Source: Exophiala sp. HKRS030 | Taxonomy: Eukaryota > Ascomycota > Eurotiomycetes > Chaetothyriales > Herpotrichiellaceae | NCBI GenBank assembly: GCA_023897205.1 | Contig: JAHWDD010000002.1 | Location: 1,488,001-1,552,000 of the forward strand | Direction of reading: 5' to 3' | DNA: 64,000 bases | Shown here: one piece after another, positions 21,229 to 31,820 of the stretch | Layout: the number at the start of each line of letters is the position of its first letter | Position numbering within the stretch: the first letter of the stretch is position 1 | The notes under the pieces: model-generated | What the model was told of the DNA's origin: nothing | Databases searched by the model: none | Seen by the model: only the letters and a program-made list of their open reading frames with translations | Translations under genes and position numbers: made by a program

Positions 21229-22769
21229 ATGGCAGATAAAGGTACGACCCATTCGACCGCAGTCACGATCAACTCGATCGCTGTTTCTGACTGTAAATAG
21301 ATTGTCGAACTTGTAATAGGAGGCGGATACGCTGTGATCGGAAATTGCCCTACTGCTCCAAGTGTTTGAAGAAAGGCCTCGTCTGTCCTGGGTACAAACA
21401 GCCTCTCCGATGGACAAATGCCATTGCCGTCCGTGGCCGTTTCAGGGGACTCGCAGCGCCCGATGTTGCACAAGCTACCATCTCGCACGAGGATCAAGCC
21501 GCTGACCTGGACGATTCACCTGTGCTCGCTGTGACGACGACGGAGCTCCCCGAGGCCGACTTGATAGCTACGCTTAATCGCTTCACAGAACCAGTCATCA
21601 GGCGTCTCCTTCACTACTATGAAACGGAGATCACACCCATCATGCCGTGGATAGATTCTCCTCACAATGGTTACCGTCGCTTGATATTACCGTTGGCCGA
21701 ATCCCAACCGATTTTGAGGCTGGCGATCTTGGCCACTGCTGCCAGGCATGCGGCGTTTGGGACTGGCGTCGACGAAGACCTGTTGAGATCCGCCTCAGAA
21801 ACCGCAGTCACGATGATCACTTTGCGCCTCACTCAGCTGACCATGCAAGATCCTGGTACTACGGCTCAGTATGACGTTGATCCCACAGATATACAGGCGA
21901 TCATCGCCGCAGTTTTGGTCCTCTCAGACTATTCGCTACTTCTATCCAACCTCTACGTTGCTCAGTTCCATCGCGAAGGGATCCGAACACTGCTCAACAC
22001 ACTGGTGTGTACAACCAACCGCGACACTGAGATGTTTGTCTTTCTGCAAGATGAAGCTGCAGCATATGACGTGTTAGCCTGCACGTCTTTATTCGAGATC
22101 GACCGAGTCCGGAACGCTGTATTGCCCAGCGCACAGAACAATATTTTTGCTCAGTTCTTGAGAGTCATACATGTCATCACGATGAGCTCTTTACGACCCG
22201 GTGTTCAGAGTCAAAGCCCTGATGACGACCGCGGTACCGAAGGCGAAGACGATGAAGAACATGAGACTTTAGAAGTCTGCCCAGCCTCTATGACCGAGCT
22301 AGAGAATGCGTTCGAGGCTGCTAGGGGATCAACATTGCTCTCAGCAGGCCCTCTCCTCGAGACTGCATCCGACACCTTGCGACATGATTTTATATGTCTC
22401 GTGGCGGCGTACCATCATGCCGGGCTACTTTACGCTTACAAACGTCTTCCATCCATCGGGATGGAGGCAAGCACGCGCTGTTACCACCTCGGCAGACTCT
22501 TCGATTCTCTTGAACATATTCAAGAGATTCGGGTGGTGCTCTCGAGCCTGACTTGGCCTTTGTTCATCGCCGGCATCTGCTGTGGCGATCATGTAGACCG
22601 CATACAGAAGGTCGAGAATTGGTGTCAGCTATTGGCGACAGACACCCGCTACGAGCACTACCATCTACTCACCGATTTTCTTCGTCAGCTACACCACGAT
22701 CCCCAGCATGACTGGATAAGCCTTGCCAAAGAGTATGAGCGCCAGCATCATCCCATCGTCGCGATCTGA
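21229..22769 (+). CDS. Zn2Cys6 fungal-specific transcription factor with 13-nt first exon
   Basis: Exon 1 21229-21241 (ATG in a GCCATGG context), intron 21242-21300, exon 2 21301-22769; 493 residues. Without this splice the zinc cluster would lack its beginning. With it the motif is complete: Cys6, 9, 16, 23, 26 and 33 (C-x2-C-x6-C-x6-C-x2-C-x6-C), followed by PGYKQPLRW, a sequence common after the cluster in this subgroup. The remainder matches the Fungal_trans_2-like regulatory region: FTEPVIRRLLHYYETEI, then LRLAILATAARHAAF and a C-terminal helical part ending near RQLHHDPQHDWISLAKEYE. It is a nuclear regulator. Its position after the permease makes that gene a candidate target, which is inference only. 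Confidence 0.9.
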
Positions 22770-23255
22770 AAGTCTTGCCCTTCTAAATTACGATAGAGGG
22801 TAACCAGTTGAACGCTTGCTTCCTTTGCCAAGAACACCGGATTCTGCGCGTAGACGGAGAAGTATTTATAGCCTTGCCTACCTAGCCCGAGCAGAAATAT
22901 GCTACGTGCATAGTGCCTCCCAGACACATCGTGCGATTGCAATTTTGAGTCAAAAATGACCCCGTTCGTACCCGACATCGATCTGCGCTGCGAAGTAAGA
23001 AATGTGTCCACACACGACAGCCAACAAGCCAATATCTTTTCCAGAAGCATGGTGACTTTTCAGCACCTCGTCAGCTTCCCCTCATTCTCACAAATACGAG
23101 TGATGAAACCTTAGCTTCTTACATACTCCGTACAGGTGTTCTAGTGGCTACTACTCGTGGGTGAGCGAGGATTGTTGACAACAACATTCGTCATTCCTTC
23201 TTTCTTTTCTATCTAATTAGTTAATTTCGGGCTACGTGAGATCACAGACAGCAAT
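22770..23255. other. Intergenic region with one ACTCCGTAC motif
   Basis: 486 bp without a gene, upstream of the MetE-like gene. The recurrent motif ACTCCGTAC is at 23125-23133. Confidence 0.5.
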
Positions 23256-24447
23256 ATGGGGATCCCTACGGAACTTGTTGGAAGTCTTCCACGACCGACA
23301 TACCTCCAGAAAGCATTTGCAGACTACGATGCAGCCAAGATCTCTCGGGATGACCTCATTGCCGCCCAGGATAAAGCGGTGGCCGACTCACTCAAGAACC
23401 TCGCAACAACGGGAGAAACGTTGATCTCGGACGGCGAGCAGAGGGCGAGCTCGTTCGCCACGTACCCCATCACCGACACTTTGGGAGGGACTGGGCTAGC
23501 AGAAAATCTCGCAGCCGACGGTCAGTACTTTGCGATCTTTGACGATGGGCACCACAGACAACTGCCACGCCTTGTCAAGGGACCGTTCAAGTACAAGACC
23601 TACGCTTATGAGAACTTCAAGAAGTCAGCGGCGTTGGCCGACGGTCGTGCAATGAAATCAGCCGTCATTGCGCCGTCGATGATGTGGCTTCTGTACCCCC
23701 TGAACGACACAGTGGAAGGCTACACTCGAGAGCAGTTTGAGGATGACCTGGTCAATGAATGCGAGAAGGATATCCGTGGTTGTTTCGCCGCCGGAGCGCA
23801 GCGAGTTTCCATTGATTTCACCGAAGGCAGACTGACGGCGAAGAATGATCCCCGTAACCCGTGGACGGGTATGAAACTCCTCCAGAAGTTCATCGATCTG
23901 AATAATAGAGTCCTGAGTAAGTACATCAACCTCCCATTCGACTCTTCATTGACCACGTGTAGCTCGTTTCACGCCGGAACAACGAAAGAACATCGGCGTG
24001 CACACGTGCCCAGGTGGTGATTGTGACTCGGTCCATTCGGGTGAAGTTGACTACCACGAGCTGCTGCCTTCGCTCTTCCAGATCAATGCAGGCTACTTCC
24101 TAATCCAGCTCGCTTCTGAAAAGAACAAAACAAAAGTGTATGAGGAAATTGGCAAGACCATCCGGGCGGACGCCGACGGAGTAAAGCAAGTCGCATTTGT
24201 GGGTGTGATTAACCCACTGAGCCCTGATGTCGAGACGCCGGAACAGGTTTGCGATGCTCTGGTAGAGGCAGCAAAATATATCCCCCGCGACCAGCTTGGA
24301 GCAACGGACGATTGTGGTTTCAGTCCCTTCAGTGTCGACGTGAAGCCCAAGCATCAGGGTCCCGATTTCGCACGAGAAGTGGCCTTTAAGAAGATTGCCA
24401 ACCGGATCAAAGGGGCCCAAATGGCCAGCGAAATGCTGAAGCTATGA
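23256..24447 (+). CDS. Stand-alone MetE C-terminal-like methyltransferase (UROD/MetE superfamily)
   Basis: Exons 23256-23916 and 23963-24447 (intron 46 nt); 381 residues. The family holds the catalytic, zinc-binding half of cobalamin-independent methionine synthase, which moves a methyl group to a thiol such as homocysteine. Visible marks are VGSLPRP at the N-terminus, DGEQRASSF, the zinc-ligand pair His234/Cys236 in GVHTCPGGDCDSVHS, QINAGYFLIQLASE, and a likely third ligand, Cys338, in TDDCGFSPF. The N-terminal folate-binding half of full MetE (about 760 residues) is absent, so this is not the main methionine synthase. Such short paralogues are common in filamentous ascomycetes; substrate and methyl donor are not established. 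Predicted cytosolic. Confidence 0.88.
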
Positions 24448-25045
24448 GTGATGCCTGAAACGAATGCTCGATCAACTCGAGCTTTGTACCATTGAATCTG
24501 GGCCGTCGCCGAACCTGGAAATGTGACGAAATTCCTTTTACTATTTTTGGGGCTTCAACAGCGAGCGGATGAAATCAAGTATCGGAAGGGATTGCTTTTT
24601 GCTCCCTCAAAATCAAAAATCAATTAATATTCTGAAGTCGTACTCGGGGAATCCTTTTTTTTTGCAGATTTTGTGTCTACGTAGTAACAATCCATTCAAG
24701 GCGGCGTCACGCTGGATATTGGGCGTACAGGCTTAGAAAGAGGGTGTATGAAAGGGAATCATAATTTTCCCCCAAATTGCAATGACTTTGTTTGACTCTA
24801 CTTGGGAGAGACCATTTTGCTCCTTCTCACAGCGAACGTTCTCCCGATTAAGTGGGAAACACGATTGGGCCAAAAGCGGCGATGAGGCTGCGAACTTTTG
24901 GCTCCCTGCACCGTTGACCAATCACGACCCACTCTTGCGCCAAGAGTGCGAATGCCCGCACAACTCGAAATTCCTCAATCTTCAAAGTCTCAGAACAACG
25001 ACCTTTGAACGACCACCGCCAAACAACCCACAACCACTGCTCAAG
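24448..25045. promoter_or_regulatory. Intergenic region and RPL9 promoter
   Basis: 598 bp between the MetE-like gene and RPL9. A poly-T run lies near 24655-24663. No gene seen; the right part should be the RPL9 promoter and leader. Confidence 0.5.
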
Positions 25046-25861
25046 ATGAAGTACATCTTTTCCTCCGAGCAGCTGGTCATCCCAGACAACGTGAAGATTC
25101 ACATCAGATCACGAATCGTCACCGTTGAGGGTCCACGAGGTACGAAATGCCCGACCAGAACAATGGTTTTTCCTCCCCATCGCAAGACGGCGCAGGCACA
25201 AGAAAAAAGAATTATGGGAATCCTAGACTGACAATCTTTGGGTGTTTCTCTATAGGCAAACTGACCAAGGATCTCTCGCACATCGCCGTCACCTTCTCCC
25301 TCCCCAAGAACCATAAGGGCCAGCAAATCGTCCAGATCGAAATCCACCACGGATCGAGAAAGAATGTCGCTACCCTCCGAACCGTCAAGTCCATCATCGA
25401 GAACTTGGTGACCGGTGTCACCAGGGGATACAAGTACAAGATGCGATACGTCTATGCTCATTTTCCCATCAACGTCAACATTGAGAAGAACGCCGAAGGC
25501 CTCGACCACGTTGAGATCAGGTAAGGGCTTCCAAAATTTTGCATTGCAATCACAATCCTAGTCCCCAAAGGGAAAAGACATTCAAACGAAAAGACATGTA
25601 TACTAATCAAGATTTGTTACTTTTTGTTGCAGAAACTTTTTGGGCGAGAAGATTGTCCGATATGTCACAATGCGCGACGGCGTCAGCGTCGAGGCATCCA
25701 AGGGTGTCAAGGACCAGATCGAACTCAGCGGCAACTCACTCGAGGACGTCTCACAATGCGCCGCCGATATCCAGCAGATCTGCAGGGTACGAAACAAGGA
25801 TATCCGAAAATTCTTGGACGGTCTGTACGTGAGCGAGCGGGGCAACATTGCCGAAGAGTAG
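25046..25861 (+). CDS. rpl9: 60S ribosomal protein L9 (uL6)
   Basis: Three exons: 25046-25139, 25256-25520, 25633-25861; 195 residues, the usual size for eukaryotic L9. The N-terminus [16 protein letters not shown] and the blocks [36 protein letters not shown] and [11 protein letters not shown] are diagnostic. Both introns fall in phase, the first inside the codon for Gly32 (PRG|KL). It is a component of the large ribosomal subunit near the base of the P-stalk. A small single-copy housekeeping gene with the early intron typical of ribosomal genes. Confidence 0.97.
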
Positions 25862-27698
25862 AGAGAGGGCGGACGTTGAAAGGAGCAAAAGCAGAAAAAA
25901 GGCAGAAGTTTTCTCTAGAGGTATGGAAGGAAGGCGTCAACGAATTGAGTATTTTTTGCTCATAACTGCGAGAAGCGTTGCAAACATGGTGCAGCTCTAC
26001 ATTCCGCCAGAGCAAGCTTGAGAGGCCCTCAACAAAAGGGTTTGAATGTGAAAAAGACATTTCCAAAAATTTCAGCAGGCGACCCGCCTGGACTCCGTTC
26101 TACACCAATGTCCCTCATGAACCTTCTAGTGTTGATCTGATCGTTGGGCTTTGATTTGGTTAGCTTCGAAAAGCCATTGCCATGTTTGGTTGGTTGCGCA
26201 CTCATGACACTTTCTCATCATGGGGATTGAGACATCTCTTTCCACCCAGGGTGAAGATGCAGTGGCTTTCTCAAGACGTTGCTGTTACCACGCTTCTCCT
26301 TTGATGATGCTTCTTGCACGTTTTCGATCGTTGACCTCCGTTTGGCGCTCCTCTTTGATTGCGTCTCGATGCTCTTGTCGCCCGCCTGAAACGATAGTAC
26401 GTCCAAGTGCAATAGACCCATCCCTTGTTGCAGGTCTTTTTTAGGCTGAGAATACGTATTTTAACGGCTGTGGCTGACTGGTGGGTGAGATGGGGAGGTC
26501 TTTTCTTGAAATAGCCTGGCTGCCCGTAATGTGTGGCTGTGAAAGGACTCAAGAGTGTGAGAGCGTTGGAGATACTAATTTCTGTCTACCTCAGAAAGTT
26601 GTTTTCTCTGACTTGCCTGAGAATGTATATGTGCTGTGTTATATCAAGTACAGCCCACCTGCTAGTTCTTATGCAAAATGAAGATCCGGGGCGGGAATCA
26701 GCGGCAGCCTTACAGTCAACAAGTCACCAGGACATCCTGCTGCCTCACTGCATATCTGACATAACCTGTTTCTGCTTGTAATGATCATCCCGAGGGGCTC
26801 TACTCGTGATTCACACCTTAAGGCATTGCTGCGTCAGTGCCAACGTTCATCCATAAGCTGCGGAACGGTATGGAGTACACGTATTTTCTATTTACAGAGA
26901 GGATTCAAAAAAAAGATTTCCGATCATTGTACTTCGTCCGCCACGAGGAGAAACTCCGGTGGAGGGCCACGATGGCACACGTGGGTTGGGTATCAAGCAC
27001 CCAAGAAAAGGAAAAGCGATTGTTGGAGTGCCTGGAGCTGCATCCAAATGCATTCAGGACCTAGTTACAGAGAACCTTTACCTAGCCAGATACCTCTCCA
27101 GATACTCAGGTATAGAGGGAGAGGTATTCGGACGGAGTAATTTTGAGCAGAAAAAGGTGTGCTGTACTCGTAAATGCACCCTCATCAGCCGTGGCTAATA
27201 AGAATGGTGTGCTTGTCCATGCAGAGGAGCCTCAGTCCACTCCCCATGGCTCGCTGAATCTCCGCTTTCGGTTCCAACAAACACATGCCCAAAGCCACGC
27301 TGGGGCGACGAGGCAGAGCGGCAAAATCCAGGCAAAAGGTCTCCCAAGTGCCACTATTTTCACTCTTGCCCATCTCGCCTGCGTCAACATCTTCCTCCGG
27401 ATTTCCTACTGATCTACACTCGACTATCTTGGTCATTAATTCAACCCTCTCTACTCGTCTCGATTTCACCCAAGTCCTCCTCTCCTCTTCCTCCTCTTGA
27501 CTTGCTCGTCCTATTACTCTCACTCCTCTTGTCTCCCTCATTTTTACCGTATCGGTTTTCTTATCCTAACTCCCGCCAAAACCCGCTCGCTTTGTTTACC
27601 TTCCTACCTATACCGTCGCCCGCTTTTCGGTCGATCCGGTCGTTCGCAACCATCCTCAACATAAAACTTGCCTCACCTCCTCCTCCGCAGCAACAGCC
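25862..27698. other. 1.8 kb intergenic region with CT-rich Rho3 leader
   Basis: No gene recognised; the longest open frame (26781-27140) has no motif or splice support. The part from about 27370 to 27560 is a long CT-rich tract directly ahead of the Rho3 start, likely the promoter and 5' leader. Confidence 0.5.
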
Positions 27699-28597
27699 AT
27701 GCCTCTCTGCGGCGGTAACAAGGTTGTCCAGCGCAAGCTGGTCCTCCTCGGAGATGGTGCCTGTGGCAAAACGAGTTTGTTGAACGTCTTTACCCGAGGA
27801 TTCTTTCCGGTTTGTTGTGCCCTTCCGCTCCGGCATTCAACTCAAAAAGAAGAGATCACAAAAGGACAACTCACTAATGCGTGGCGCTCATAGACAGTAT
27901 ACGAGCCCACCGTGTTCGAGAATTATGTCCACGACATCTTTGTTGACGGGATACACATGGAACTGTCGTTATGGGACACTGCGGGACAAGAAGAGTTCGA
28001 TCGGCTACGGTCCCTATCATACGACGACACGCAAGCGATAATGTTGTGTTTCAGTGTATGGCTCACCATCTTTTTCTTTGTCCCTTTCACACATGCGCAG
28101 CAGCAGCAGCACACACGAGCGGGGTCTTAAAAACTGGCGAACACAACACGACTCAAAGATGAAGCGCTGACACAATGGCAAACAGGTTGACAACCGTGGA
28201 TCCCTCGAGAACGTTGGCACGAAATGGATAGCCGAGATCAACGAGCACTGTCCTGGCGTCAAGATCGTACTGTGCGCCTTGAAGTGCGATCTTCGAGAAG
28301 AGCACGAGAAGGACGAAGACGAACCCAACACTCCACCACGACCGATGATTCAGTATAACGAAGGCCTGGAAGTCGCTCGGCGGATCGGTGCGCTACGGTA
28401 TCTCGGTATGTTCCCCCCCTTTGCGCCTACATCAGCCGTACCGCCGCCGGTATATACGGGAGAAACTGATGGGCTGTACAGAATGTTCAGCCATGCGAAA
28501 CCGTGGTGTGAACGAAGCCTTCACAGAGGCTGCTCGAGTAGCGCTGCAGGTCAAGCCCGCGAAAGCCGGAGACGATTCGAAATGCTCTGTCATGTGA
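27699..28597 (+). CDS. rho3: Rho3-type small GTPase
   Basis: Four exons: 27699-27809, 27894-28055, 28186-28405, 28482-28597; 202 residues. All G-box motifs are present: GDGACGKTS (P-loop), YEPTVFENY (switch I), [12 protein letters not shown] (switch II), ALKCDL (the TKxD-like box) and ECSAM. The C-terminus CSVM is a CAAX prenylation signal, so the mature protein should be membrane-anchored. The start MPLCGG and the extended, acidic insert (about residues 135-147) fit fungal Rho3, which acts with the exocyst and formins in polarised secretion and tip growth. Assignment to Rho3 rather than Rho1/2/4 rests on these features recognised by eye. Confidence 0.92.
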
Positions 28598-29261
28598 GAA
28601 CGTCCCGGCAGATCCGTGCTGTTCACCTTTTGCCCTTAACGTCCTGGAACTGTTCCCGTCAGTTCCGGTCTGATTCATCGACTCACCACCTTATATCACG
28701 ACTTTCCTGCTGTACATACCCCTCCGACGTTGCTTCTTCGTTCTCCTCAGTGTTCTGGACGCCTCCTCTTTTTAGCGTTGATTTTCTGGGATAGTCTGTT
28801 GGTTTCTTTTTTGGGAAAAGCAGGAGACAGGCATCGGCCGCTGCATTTTGACTTGAATCTTTGAGTCTGGCTAGTTATGTGGTGGGAGCTTCATTAATGA
28901 TATACGAGCTGCGAATAAAATGCCTTTGAGGATCGCTTTTTAATTGGAACATTTCTCGTTCTGTCCGTCTGCTTCATTGGTCTATAGCTCGGCGCATGTT
29001 TCTGAACGAGTGCCCGTAGGACTACTCCTTTGACATGCTGCCCTAGGATTAGGGCCTAAAAGCCTCGTTCGCTCATCCCACCGCTGTGCCGTGGATATGA
29101 CAGACCCCTGGTGCCGATGAAGTCCCAGATAATCAATCATTCTTCAACACCATCCTGGTAAATGGCATGATTGTAGCACACTTTTCGACCAACTTGAAAG
29201 GCATCCTCACCTGGAAAGATAACGGGCTGAATGCTTCAGAAACAGCCTACATCAATCATCG
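28598..29261. other. Intergenic region between convergent genes
   Basis: 664 bp between Rho3 (rightward) and the PNPOx-like gene (leftward). It should hold both 3' ends. No gene or repeat recognised. Confidence 0.5.
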
Positions 29262-30035
29262 TTATATCCCATTTACCAAGGGCTGTCCGTTGCTTCGACC
29301 TCTTGTACCGTGATCTGCTGGCGGCACATCGTCATTGACCAAGACCCAGTCCTTAACACCACCCTTCCAATCTGCTATTCGTCCTTCTCGGATCGGGACA
29401 ATGACCACTCTCACATCGTCAGCGCCAATGTAACAGCTTCCAGCATCGTCGGGATTTTGTGGGTGGTGCTGTTCGCCAAACAGACCGATCTCGTCCTTGG
29501 CCTGATCCCCGAAAGTATTGTTTGCCAGATGAGTCTCTTTACACCACTTCTCTTCACCGCTACCTCTTTCGAGAAATCTCGCTTCGCCGGTTATGGTGGT
29601 GGATATGGAGCTCAGCGCCGACGTATTCAGGTTCAACAGTAAGCTGGCTAGACTGGATCGAGTCGCGGCGGCAGGGGGACTGCCCGAGCGCTCACCAGAT
29701 ATTGATGTCGCCGTGGGCGGGCGGTGGCTGACCCAGTCGTGAACGAGCAGGGAGACCTTTGGATTTGAGGCTAGGTTGCGGGTTTTGATGGATTGGGCTG
29801 ACGTGGTCATTATTATCACAGGACCGTGTTCGAGGTAGTTGGGGAGGAAGGTATAGTTCATCAAGCTCACATGCGGTGTAGGCTGAGATGAGTCGGGAGC
29901 AGAGGAGATGGTTCCCAGATGTAGGAAGCGTGCGTTCTTGAGGCATTGAGACACTTCTGGGGGAAGACTGGAGGAACGGATTGGGTGTGTCGAGGCCGAA
30001 GGCTCGTAGGTGAGCGGTGGATTGTGTTCAGACAT
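29262..30035 (-). CDS. Pyridoxamine-phosphate-oxidase-fold flavin-binding protein (YLR456W/YPR172W-like)
   Basis: 257 residues, one exon; start ATG at 30035 (MSEHNPPLTY). Open frame further upstream has no ATG in a suitable place. The protein shows the split-barrel FMN-binding fold of putative PNPOx proteins: LPPEVSQCLKNARFLHLGTIS at the start of the barrel, PHVSLMNYTFLP, the VIIMTTSAQSIKTRNLASNP block (phosphate/FMN-contact region) and VSLLVHDWVSHRP. A Ser/Ala/Thr-rich insert (about residues 115-150) separates the two halves. Fungal members of this group are not proven vitamin B6 enzymes, so catalytic activity is open. Divergent from the NIPSNAP gene across 0.64 kb. Confidence 0.85.
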   Translation of the reverse strand: MSEHNPPLTYEPSASTHPIRSSSLPPEVSQCLKNARFLHLGTISSAPDSSQPTPHVSLMNYTFLPNYLEHGPVIIMTTSAQSIKTRNLASNPKVSLLVHDWVSHRPPTATSISGERSGSPPAAATRSSLASLLLNLNTSALSSISTTITGEARFLERGSGEEKWCKETHLANNTFGDQAKDEIGLFGEQHHPQNPDDAGSCYIGADDVRVVIVPIREGRIADWKGGVKDWVLVNDDVPPADHGTRGRSNGQPLVNGI

Positions 30036-30674
30036 CGCTGGTTTCCTTGTCTCGTGTAGGTAGGCGAGCTGATAGATATCGACTTGTTGATCGCAGTTCT
30101 GCTTGTACGAGACCGGCGAAAATAATGATACTTCGTCTGTCTGTCTGCGGGACAAGTGATGGATGGACTGACACTGGCCACGAGAAAAGAATGATGTGCA
30201 TCTGCCCCGCAAAGAGGGAAAGTTGCTAAGTAGGTGTTAGTGGTGGCACTAAACGTCAACCAACACCCAATGCCCATTGTTTAAAGCTGCCTGGGGGCTC
30301 TTCCACTGACGTCGTCCTTATTCCTCCTCGTCAACTGTGATCTCTACCTCCAATCGCAGCTTCTACTGCTACCACCCCCGGCCTGTCCTGTGAACCAGAC
30401 AATACAACCCGCATCTCTCGTCCACTTGGGGGATTTCCCCAGCTTTACACTACCTACCTATTACTACCTGACAAACCAGTTACCTCTCTCCGCTTGTGTG
30501 TGTACCTTGGACGCACCCTTACAACCAAACATCACATTCAAAGCAACAAACAAACAATCCCAGCCAGCTTCAAAAAAGGGCAGATAGACCTTTACTTCGA
30601 CAGATCTGTCATCTGTTACTACGTGTCTGTCGTACCACACCCCGCCAACCGATTTCATTTCTATTTCTACAGTC
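30036..30674. promoter_or_regulatory. Shared divergent promoter, PNPOx-like and NIPSNAP genes
   Basis: 639 bp between two divergent starts. CT/AC-rich on the NIPSNAP side (about 30300-30560). No coding potential. A head-to-head arrangement allows co-regulation, not shown. Confidence 0.5.
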
Positions 30675-31820
30675 ATGCTCGCTCGACGACTACCCCTCTC
30701 CTCGCCTCAAGCCTCCTCTCTCTTCCGCGCCTTCACCACCTCCGCCCTATGTCGAGAACCTGCTCGCTCCCCGGGTCTAGGCGACATAACACCCGATGGC
30801 ACCGATGCTTTCAACACCCGGCAGAAGGAATTCCGAGATGGCCTTGAGGCGGCCAAGAAGAGAAAGGAACAAGCTGAAAGTCAGTCTCCTGTTACCGTCT
30901 CCCCCAGTGCATCTGATAGTGCTTCCGGCGTCTTTGATTCCCTGGGATTGGGCTCACTTTCTACCGCCCCTCATGCAGAAGAAGCGCGGCAAGCCGAGAC
31001 AGACACCTCGACCAGACGATCCGGTAAACTCTCGAGTCTGATCTACGGCACCCCTGAAGGCCAGCAGCTGGACAAGGAGATGGAGCGGTCCTTCTCCCAG
31101 GTCCTCGCCCGCGGCAAATACGTCCATTCGATCGTCTTCCACGAAGTCAAGCCTGACAAGGTCGACGAGTATGTCGAGCTTGTAGGTAGTTGGTACCCCA
31201 GGATGGCAAACACCCCCGAGAACAAAGTTCACCTGGTAGGAAGCTGGAGAACCGAGGTCGGCGATTGTGATACATTTGGTATGTGTTTCGTCCACACTTG
31301 ACTCGATCATAGCTGGCTAACAAATGTCGTGACAGTGCACATCTGGGAGTATCAACGCTACACCGGCTACCATGCATCACTACATAGCATCTCCTCCCAT
31401 CCTGAATTTCCCGCCTTCGACAAGAAGCTGAAGAGTTTGATCCATTCAAAGAAGGTCTCGCTGATGCAGGAGTTTTCATTCTGGCCAACAACTCCTCCAC
31501 GGAAGCTGGGTGGGTTGTTTGAGTTACGATCCTACACACTACACCCTGGCAATCTACTGGAATGGGAAACGCACTGGCGAAATGGACTGAAGGCGAGAAG
31601 AGAAGTGATGGAAGGTGTAGGAGCCTGGTTCGTTCAGATCGGAGACCTAAACACTGTCCACCACTTGTGGCAGTTTGCAGATCTCGAGGAGCGCAAGTTG
31701 CGTCGAGAGCAATCCTGGGGCGTGGAGGGATGGGCGGACACGGTACACAAAACTGTGCCGTTGATTCAGACCATGAGGAGCAAGATCCTCATCCCCATGC
31801 CTTGGAGTCCCGTGGGCTGA
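30675..31820 (+). CDS. NIPSNAP-family mitochondrial protein
   Basis: Exons 30675-31278 and 31336-31820 (intron 57 nt); 362 residues. The N-terminus (MLARRLPLSSPQASSLFRAF) is basic, Ser-rich and free of acidic residues, as expected of a mitochondrial presequence. The mature part has two NIPSNAP (dimeric alpha/beta barrel) domains: VHSIVFHEVKPDKVDEYVEL with HLVGSWRTEVGD and VHIWEYQRYTGY, then LFELRSYTLHPGNLLEWETH with VHHLWQFADLEERK. In animals NIPSNAPs are matrix proteins that signal mitophagy; in fungi the role is unsettled. Length and domain order match the family. Confidence 0.9.

Noticed and set aside
26781..27140. 119-codon open frame upstream of Rho3
   Set aside because: No domain and overlapped by other frames of similar quality; treated as noise in a long intergenic region.
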